Assembly (NCBI RefSeq): GCF_014164785.1
Contig: NZ_JACJFN010000001.1
Span: 868,001 to 932,000 of the forward strand
DNA length: 64,000 nucleotides
Reading direction: 5' to 3'
Origin: Aquipseudomonas guryensis
GTDB lineage: Bacteria; Pseudomonadota; Gammaproteobacteria; Pseudomonadales; Pseudomonadaceae
The position numbers and the translations under genes are program-made. How positions within the stretch are numbered: the stretch's first letter is position 1; each line of letters starts with the position of its first letter. Shown here piece by piece: positions 58,632 through 64,000 of this stretch. Below the pieces are notes generated by a model. It was not told where the DNA came from. It saw nothing but the letters and a program-made list of their open reading frames with translations, and ran no database searches.

Positions 58632-59936
58632 GTGAACCAGAACTGGCGTGGTGCCGTAGTGCGCCACCTGTTGTTGCTAGTGGTCTGCTGTGCCCTGCTC
58701 GGGCTGATCAGCGGCGAGTATGCCTGGGCCCTGGTGCTCGGCCTCGGCGCCTACCTGGCCTGGCACGTCAAGCAGCTGCTGCGTCTGCACCACTGGCTGC
58801 GCCATCGCCAACCGGACGAGGCACCGCCCGAAGGCTATGGCCTGTGGGGCGAGGTATTCGACAACATCTATCACCTGCAACGCCGCGACCAGCGCGTGCG
58901 CGGCCGTCTGCAAGCGGTGATCGACCGCGTGCAGGAGTCCACTGCCGCCCTGCGTGATGCAGTGATCATGCTCGACCGCGACGGCAACCTGGAGTGGTGG
59001 AACCGTGCCGCGGAAACCCTGCTCGGCCTGAAGACACCGCAGGATAGCGGCCAGTCGATCAGCAACCTGCTGCGCCACCCGCGCTTCAAGGAATACTTCG
59101 AGCAAGGCAATTACCAGGAAGCCCTGGAGCTGCCCTCGCCGATCAACGATCACCTGCGCCTGCAGCTGCAAATCACCCAGTACGGCAACCACGAACACCT
59201 GATGCTGGTACGCGATGTCACCCGCCTGTATCAGCTGGAACAGATGCGCAAGGACTTCGTCGCCAACGTCTCCCATGAGCTGCGCACCCCGCTGACAGTG
59301 ATCGCCGGCTACCTGGAAACCCTGCTGGACAACGTCGAGGAGGTCAATCCGCGCTGGCTGCGCGCCCTGCAGCAGATGCAGCAGCAAGGCGCACGCATGC
59401 AGAACCTGCTGAACGATCTGCTGTTGCTGGCCAAGCTGGAGGCCACCGACTACCCCTCGGACAACCAGCCGATAGCCATCGACCTGCTACTGCTGAGCAT
59501 CAAGAACGACGCCCAGGCGCTCTCCGCAGCCAAACATCACCGGATCAGCCTGGAAGCCGACGCCCACCTCAAGCTCAAGGGCAGCGAGACGGAGCTGCGC
59601 AGCGCCTTCTCCAACCTGGTATTCAACGCGGTGAAATACACCCCGGCCGAAGGCGAGATCCGTATTCGCTGGTGGGGCGATGAACAGGGCGGGCACTTCA
59701 GCGTGGCCGACAACGGCCCCGGCATCGAGGCCAAACACCTGCCCCGCCTGACCGAGCGTTTCTACCGGGTCGACTCCAGCCGGGCCAGCAACACCGGCGG
59801 CACCGGCATCGGCCTGGCCATCGTCAAGCACGTGCTGCTGCGCCATCGCGCGCGCCTGGACATTGCCAGCACGCCCGGCAAAGGCAGCACCTTCACCTGT
59901 CACTTCCCGGCGCAGCAGGTCATTCGCCGCAGCTGA
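58632..59936 (+). CDS. phoR: Phosphate regulon sensor kinase PhoR
   Basis: Histidine kinase of 434 residues: two close N-terminal helices (residues about 11-45), a short charged linker, a PAS domain (about 100-190, AVIMLDRDGNLEWWNRAAET), H-box FVANVSHELRTPLTVIAGY (His215), N-box AFSNLVFNAVKYTP, G-boxes VADNGPGIE and GTGIGLAIVKHVL. No large periplasmic loop, as usual for PhoR. Start GTG 58632, 37 bp after phoB. Confidence 0.97.
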   Translation: MNQNWRGAVVRHLLLLVVCCALLGLISGEYAWALVLGLGAYLAWHVKQLLRLHHWLRHRQPDEAPPEGYGLWGEVFDNIYHLQRRDQRVRGRLQAVIDRVQESTAALRDAVIMLDRDGNLEWWNRAAETLLGLKTPQDSGQSISNLLRHPRFKEYFEQGNYQEALELPSPINDHLRLQLQITQYGNHEHLMLVRDVTRLYQLEQMRKDFVANVSHELRTPLTVIAGYLETLLDNVEEVNPRWLRALQQMQQQGARMQNLLNDLLLLAKLEATDYPSDNQPIAIDLLLLSIKNDAQALSAAKHHRISLEADAHLKLKGSETELRSAFSNLVFNAVKYTPAEGEIRIRWWGDEQGGHFSVADNGPGIEAKHLPRLTERFYRVDSSRASNTGGTGIGLAIVKHVLLRHRARLDIASTPGKGSTFTCHFPAQQVIRRS

Positions 59937-60008
59937 CATGCCCCGCCGACTTGCAATCGGCGGCGGCAGCCCCCACCCTTTAGCGGTCATTCGCCAACCA
60001 AAGCCCCC

Positions 60009-61349
60009 ATGGACCCTTCTTCTAGTTATACCGCCACCAGCTATTTCGCCGATTTCGGCCTTGTCCTGTTTGCCCTGTTTCTCGTTCTGCTCAACGGCTT
60101 CTTCGTCGCCGCCGAGTTCGCCATGGTCAAGCTGCGCTCGACCAAGGTCGAAGCCCTGGCCGAGCAGAACGGCTGGCGCGGACATATCCTGCGCACCGTA
60201 CACAACCAGCTCGACGCTTACCTGTCGGCCTGCCAGCTGGGTATCACCCTGGCCTCGCTGGGCCTCGGCTGGGTCGGCGAACCGGCCTTCGCCCACCTGC
60301 TCGAACCGCTGCTGGCCTACGTCGGTATCGACTCGCCGAAGCTGCTGCACGGCATCGCCTTCTTCATTGCCTTCTTCATCATCTCCTACCTGCACATCGT
60401 GGTCGGCGAGCTGGCCCCGAAGTCCTGGGCGATCCGCAAGCCGGAACTGCTGTCGCTGTGGACAGCCGTGCCGCTGTACCTGTTCTACTGGGCCATGTAC
60501 CCGGCGATCTTCCTGCTCAACGCCAGCGCCAACGCCATCCTGCGCTTCGCCGGCCAGGGCGAGCCGGGGCCGCACCACGAGCACCACTACAGCCGCGACG
60601 AACTCAAGCTGATCCTCCACTCCAGCCGCGCCAGCGACCCCAGCGACCAGGATATGCGCGTGCTGGCTTCGGCCGTGGAAATGGGCGAACTGGAAGTGGT
60701 CGACTGGGCCAACTCGCGTGAGGATCTGGTCTTCCTCAACAGCGACGCCAAGCTGGATGAAGTGTTCAGCCTGTTCCGCCGTCACAAATACAGCCGCTTC
60801 CCGGTATACGACGAGGAAGCCGGCCACTTCATCGGCCTGCTGCACATCAAGGACCTGCTGCTGCAGTTGTCGTTGCTGGAAATGCTGCCGTCCAAGTTCA
60901 AGCTCAGCGAACTGCTGCACCCGCTGGAGCGGGTGACCAAGCACATGCCGCTGTCCAGCCTGCTGGAGCAATTCCGCCAGGGCGGCGCGCACTTCGCCTT
61001 GGTCGAGGAGGCCGATGGCAAGGTGATCGGCTTCCTGACCATGGAAGACGTGCTGGAAGCCCTGGTCGGCGATATCCAGGATGAACACCACAAGGCCGAG
61101 CGCGGCATCCTTGCCTACCAGCCGGGCAAGCTGCTGGTGCGCGGCGACACCCCACTGTTCAAGATCGAGCGCCTGCTCGGCATCGACCTCGACCACATCG
61201 AGGCCGAGACCCTGGCCGGGTTGGTCTACGAGAGCCTCAACCGCGTGCCGGAAGAGGAAGAGGTGCTGGAAACCGAGGGCCTGCGCATCATCGTCAAGAA
61301 GATGAAGGGACCGAAGATCGTCCTCGCCAAAGTGCTGAAACTGGACTGA
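60009..61349 (+). CDS. CNNM/HlyC-CorC-family membrane transporter
   Basis: The 446-residue protein has a DUF21/CNNM membrane domain (residues about 10-200; NGFFVAAEFAMVKLRSTKVEAL, SACQLGITLASLGLGWVGEP, VVGELAPKSWAI), paired CBS domains (about 215-340; RRHKYSRFPVYDEEAGHFIGL, GKVIGFLTMEDVLEALVG) and a C-terminal CorC_HlyC domain (EEVLETEGLRIIVKKMKG). Family members export Mg/Co or help Na/Mg balance; labelled hemolysin in older annotation. Same strand as phoBR, but a Pho box was not seen. Confidence 0.93.
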   Translation: MDPSSSYTATSYFADFGLVLFALFLVLLNGFFVAAEFAMVKLRSTKVEALAEQNGWRGHILRTVHNQLDAYLSACQLGITLASLGLGWVGEPAFAHLLEPLLAYVGIDSPKLLHGIAFFIAFFIISYLHIVVGELAPKSWAIRKPELLSLWTAVPLYLFYWAMYPAIFLLNASANAILRFAGQGEPGPHHEHHYSRDELKLILHSSRASDPSDQDMRVLASAVEMGELEVVDWANSREDLVFLNSDAKLDEVFSLFRRHKYSRFPVYDEEAGHFIGLLHIKDLLLQLSLLEMLPSKFKLSELLHPLERVTKHMPLSSLLEQFRQGGAHFALVEEADGKVIGFLTMEDVLEALVGDIQDEHHKAERGILAYQPGKLLVRGDTPLFKIERLLGIDLDHIEAETLAGLVYESLNRVPEEEEVLETEGLRIIVKKMKGPKIVLAKVLKLD

Positions 61350-61804
61350 GCGCCGCCACGGCGCGAGGTCAAACGGCGGCAGCTCGAGCCATTGAGCATG
61401 CCGCCGGGCAGCGGTATGGCCTTGCATTGACTACCGCCTGTCCGTTAGCTACCTGTACAAGAAGCAGGCAGAACGGAGGTGGAATTCCGATCTCGTCAAA
61501 TTTATGCCGCCAAAACACCCATAACCATTTGGCATAAGTCGAAGCGGCAGTCGCTGCGCTCTGCCGGCAATGCGCCAGTAGTGGCACTTTCGGGGCTAAA
61601 AGCCGCGAAACAGCTGAATTTTGACGCTAACAATCTGCGAATTGCGTCCTTTTCTTCGCCCGCCGATACACCCACACTGCGCCCCGTCCGGCCTCGCCGG
61701 ACGCTCCCTCAGCCCAGCCGCTTCGATGTATCAGCCTGGATGCCGTAGCAACTCGTGGAAGAGATGTACCTCGATCGAGCGGTTCTCAGAGTACCGAGAC
61801 CGTC
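61350..61804. other. Non-coding region ahead of the esterase gene
   Basis: 455 bases with visibly lower GC at 61480-61660. It contains a hairpin CGTCCGGC-CTC-GCCGGACG (61685-61703) and otherwise nothing I can assign: no convincing promoter, small gene or repeat copy. Confidence 0.55.
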
Positions 61805-62932
61805 ATGACCCACACTGCCCTACACGCTTCGCCCCCCCTTCGCCGCGCCGCCGGTGTCGCACTGATCACCCTGCTCAGCGCAACCCTCGCCACGCCTTCG
61901 TCCCATGCCGCATCCGACACCTCCCAGCGCCTGCGCGAGCTTCTGGAAGAACGCCTGAACCGGGACACTGCAGACAGCCCGCCGCCCGCCGAAGCGCCCA
62001 GCGTATCGAGCTCGTCCAGCAGCACCCTGCCAACCAGCACCCCGCCCTTCACCTTGGACGGCGACAACGCCTACTTCGTGAAGAACGCAGCCTACGGTGC
62101 AGATGCCCGTCACCGCTTCGACATCTTCCTGCCCAAGAGCGCCTACAACAGCAAGACGCGCACGCCGCTGGCAATCTTCATTCACGGCGGCGGTTTCTCC
62201 TCCGGCGCCAAGGAAGACGCCTACAGCAGTAGCAACCAGAAGCTGATCAAGGCTCTGCTGGCCAAAGGCGCCGCGTTCGCCAGCATCAACTACCCGCTAA
62301 TCAGCAAGAGCGGCGAGACGGTGGGCCTGATCAAGTCCCTGCGCGGCGCCCAGCGTGCCCTGCAGTACCTGAAGCAGGACACGCGCTACAACATCGATCC
62401 GCAGCGCGTGGTACTGCTCGGCAGCTCCGCCGGTGCCAGCATCGCGCTGTGGCTGGCCTTCCACGACGACATGGCCAACCTCAGCAGTGCCGACCCGGTG
62501 GAGCAGCAGTCCACCCGCGTTCGCGGCGCAGCGGCAAGCCAGACTCAGTCCACCCTGGACGTCGTCGGTTGGGAGCGGGTGTTCGCCGAGTACAACTGGT
62601 CAGTGGAGGATATGGGCAGTAGCGCGCCAAACTTCTACGGCGTGCGCAGCAGTGCCGATCTGTACCGCTCCAGCACCGTGGCCTACCGCCAGGAAGTGGA
62701 CTTCCTCAATATGATGGACGCCGCCGACCCGGAAATCTGGGTCGCCACCGACGGCGTGCCGGTCAGGGCACCGACCATCACCGGCATCCTCTATCACCAT
62801 CCCTACCATGCCCGCACCCTGCGTGATCAGGCCCGGGCAGTCGGGCTGAAGGCGGGGGTCATAGTGCCGGCGCTGAAGATCGCCACCACCGAGGAAAGCC
62901 TGACCAACTTCATCCTGCGCAAGCTGAATTAG
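61805..62932 (+). CDS. Exported alpha/beta-hydrolase (carboxylesterase-like)
   Basis: The 375-residue protein has an N-terminal signal (VALITLLSATLATPSSHA), a Ser/Pro-rich linker (residues about 55-80, with six consecutive serines) and an alpha/beta-hydrolase domain. The oxyanion motif is FIHGGGFSSGA, the nucleophile elbow LLGSSAGASIALW, and an Asp/His pair is likely near the C-terminus (LYHHPYHARTLRDQ holds candidate His). It resembles the HSL/carboxylesterase family. Substrate unknown. Monocistronic, followed by a strong hairpin. Confidence 0.83.
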   Translation: MTHTALHASPPLRRAAGVALITLLSATLATPSSHAASDTSQRLRELLEERLNRDTADSPPPAEAPSVSSSSSSTLPTSTPPFTLDGDNAYFVKNAAYGADARHRFDIFLPKSAYNSKTRTPLAIFIHGGGFSSGAKEDAYSSSNQKLIKALLAKGAAFASINYPLISKSGETVGLIKSLRGAQRALQYLKQDTRYNIDPQRVVLLGSSAGASIALWLAFHDDMANLSSADPVEQQSTRVRGAAASQTQSTLDVVGWERVFAEYNWSVEDMGSSAPNFYGVRSSADLYRSSTVAYRQEVDFLNMMDAADPEIWVATDGVPVRAPTITGILYHHPYHARTLRDQARAVGLKAGVIVPALKIATTEESLTNFILRKLN

Positions 62933-62946
62933 GGCCAGGGGGCAAC

Positions 62947-62980
62947 AGCCGCTGCCCGCTCGCTGCGACGGGCAGCGGCT
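62947..62980. terminator. 12-bp hairpin after the esterase gene
   Basis: AGCCGCTGCCCG (62947-62958) / CGGGCAGCGGCT (62969-62980), perfect stem between convergent genes. No T-run; AATTCC follows. Confidence 0.6.
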
Positions 62981-63120
62981 AATTCCGGCTGTCAGGGTCG
63001 CTGGCTGAGTGAGCGAACAGCTGGGGCAATGCACGGACGCAGGATGCCCCATGGCGGGGTCGAGAAGACTGTGCCTAGAACCTGCTCACTGCGAAACGAC
63101 AGCCGGCAGCCCGGCGTTGC

Positions 63121-64000
63121 TCACTCGCCGCCGACGGCAAAGTTGGGCAGGCTGTCGACCGGTTGGGCGAAGTTGAACGGAATCGATTCCAGGGCCAGGC
63201 CGACATTGCGCTGCACCACGAAGTGCAGGTGCGGGCCGGTGCTGTTGCCGGTGTTGCCGGAGCTGGCCAGGCGACTGCCGACCTCGACGCGCTGACCTTC
63301 CTGCACGCTCACCGAGCCGCGCAGCAGGTGCAGGTAGACGCCCATGGTGCCGTCGTCATGCAGGATGCGCACGAAGTTGCCGGACGGATTGTTACCGCGC
63401 CCACTCTGATTGTTCTCGGTCTTCACCACCACCCCACCACGTGCAGCGACGATCGGCGTGCCCTGCGGCATGGCGATGTCCAGGGCGTAGCGCCCGCGCG
63501 GAGTGAAGTGGCTGTACTTGCCGTTGGCGCCCTGGGTCAGCTTGAACGGCCCGCCACGCCAGGGCAGCGGGTAGCGGTAGAGCTGGGGCTGCAGCCGTGG
63601 ATCACCCATGGCATAGCGCAGGCGCGGCTTGTAGCTCATCGGTTTGGCAGCATCGAGGGGCGCCAGGGTGGCCAGGCGGATCTTGCTGCGTGGCGGCAGC
63701 ACCCAGCGGATCGGCTGCTCCGGCGCACCGCTGGCATTGACCACCTTGTTCAGGCTCAGCTCGATCTCGACCGGAGCGTAGAGGTCATTGCGGATCAGCA
63801 GGGTTTCGCCGGCGTCATGCTTCTTGGTTTCCAGCTTCACCAGGTTGTCCAGGCGCTCGATCATGCGATCGCGGAACACGAACACCTGGGCGCCGGCCAC
63901 GGCCTTGTCGCTATAGGTAACCACGCCGTTGGCATCGACGTACTTGTAGATGGTCAGTGCGCTGGCCGGGGTAGCCGCCAGCAACGCTGCGCAGAAGAGA
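63121..64000 (-). CDS. M23 (LytM)-fold protein with DUF4124 N-terminus, 5' end beyond window
   Basis: The frame is open to the right edge, so the first residues of a signal peptide (LFCAALLAATPASA visible) are missing. An N-terminal DUF4124-like segment (TIYKYVDANGVVTYSDK) and a beta-rich middle precede the LytM domain (SHFTPRGRYALDIAMP; GTPIVAARGGVVVKTE; VYLHLLRGSV; TGPHLHFVVQ). The HxH motif is present, but the first zinc ligand of HxxxD is arginine (RYALD), so hydrolase activity is doubtful. It may act as a regulator of a cell-wall amidase, as EnvC and NlpD do (inference). Confidence 0.85.
   Translation of the reverse strand, partial: LFCAALLAATPASALTIYKYVDANGVVTYSDKAVAGAQVFVFRDRMIERLDNLVKLETKKHDAGETLLIRNDLYAPVEIELSLNKVVNASGAPEQPIRWVLPPRSKIRLATLAPLDAAKPMSYKPRLRYAMGDPRLQPQLYRYPLPWRGGPFKLTQGANGKYSHFTPRGRYALDIAMPQGTPIVAARGGVVVKTENNQSGRGNNPSGNFVRILHDDGTMGVYLHLLRGSVSVQEGQRVEVGSRLASSGNTGNSTGPHLHFVVQRNVGLALESIPFNFAQPVDSLPNFAVGGE

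Noticed and set aside
59487..61427. 646-codon open frame antisense to phoR and the CorC gene
   Set aside because: Spans two unrelated sense genes and has no recognisable domain.
61582..61597. TGGCAC...GGGGCT resembling a sigma-54 -24/-12 site
   Set aside because: GG-N10-GC spacing fits but the -12 element lacks the usual TT; one weak match in 455 bases is expected by chance.

Overview
The window is high-GC gammaproteobacterial chromosome and almost certainly Pseudomonas. It carries pauR/pauB/pauC, dadA/dadX with an Lrp-type regulator, a long AlgC, crc, rpoZ-spoT, rubA, ubiCA, phoBR and several Pseudomonas-style intergenic palindromes. Gene order from comM to phoBR largely follows the order I recall for P. 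aeruginosa and P. putida; exbBD-tonB next to oxyR-recG is the P. putida-like arrangement. I see no rRNA, tRNA or CRISPR array.

Region 1 (1-2363) is one end of a Tn7-family transposon. It has tnsA and a tnsB that runs off the left edge, and its base composition is visibly less GC-rich than the rest. The tip ends in ACA directly against the 3' part of comM, so comM is split. The rest of the element, including any cargo, lies outside the window.

Region 2 (2364-12330): comM 3' fragment, LysR regulator, MATE efflux pump, a degenerate-GGDEF/EAL protein, rep helicase, and a large WG-repeat plus Sel1-repeat protein of unknown role.

Region 3 (12330-27500): cytochrome c5, then amino-acid and polyamine catabolism. 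It holds pauR, dadX, a RidA-family gene, dadA, the ydbL-ynbE-ydbH envelope-bridge operon, lrp, pauB, a DUF1127/MocR/MFS cassette, pauC and a cupin. D-alanine and putrescine degradation thus sit together with their regulators.

Region 4 (27500-46750): housekeeping genes. These are rpmBG, a peptide-binding protein, radC, coaBC-dut-algC-argB, pyrE and crc (divergent), rph, and yicC-gmk-rpoZ-spoT-ridA, with several conserved unknowns.

Region 5 (46750-64000): exbB-exbD-tonB, oxyR-recG, an HDOD protein, hupA, rubA, ubiCA, phoBR behind a Pho box, a CorC/CNNM-type transporter, an esterase, and an M23-fold protein cut by the right edge.

Unexplained structure is mostly intergenic. A nested palindromic repeat occurs in three copies (about 20.0, 25.2 and 56.0 kb), alongside other inverted repeats, some of which supply stop codons. 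Candidate operators or leaders lie upstream of pauR, dadA, pauC, rpmB and exbB. I did not find a clear new multi-gene system. The best leads are the comM-targeting transposon, the nested palindromes and the WG/Sel1 protein.
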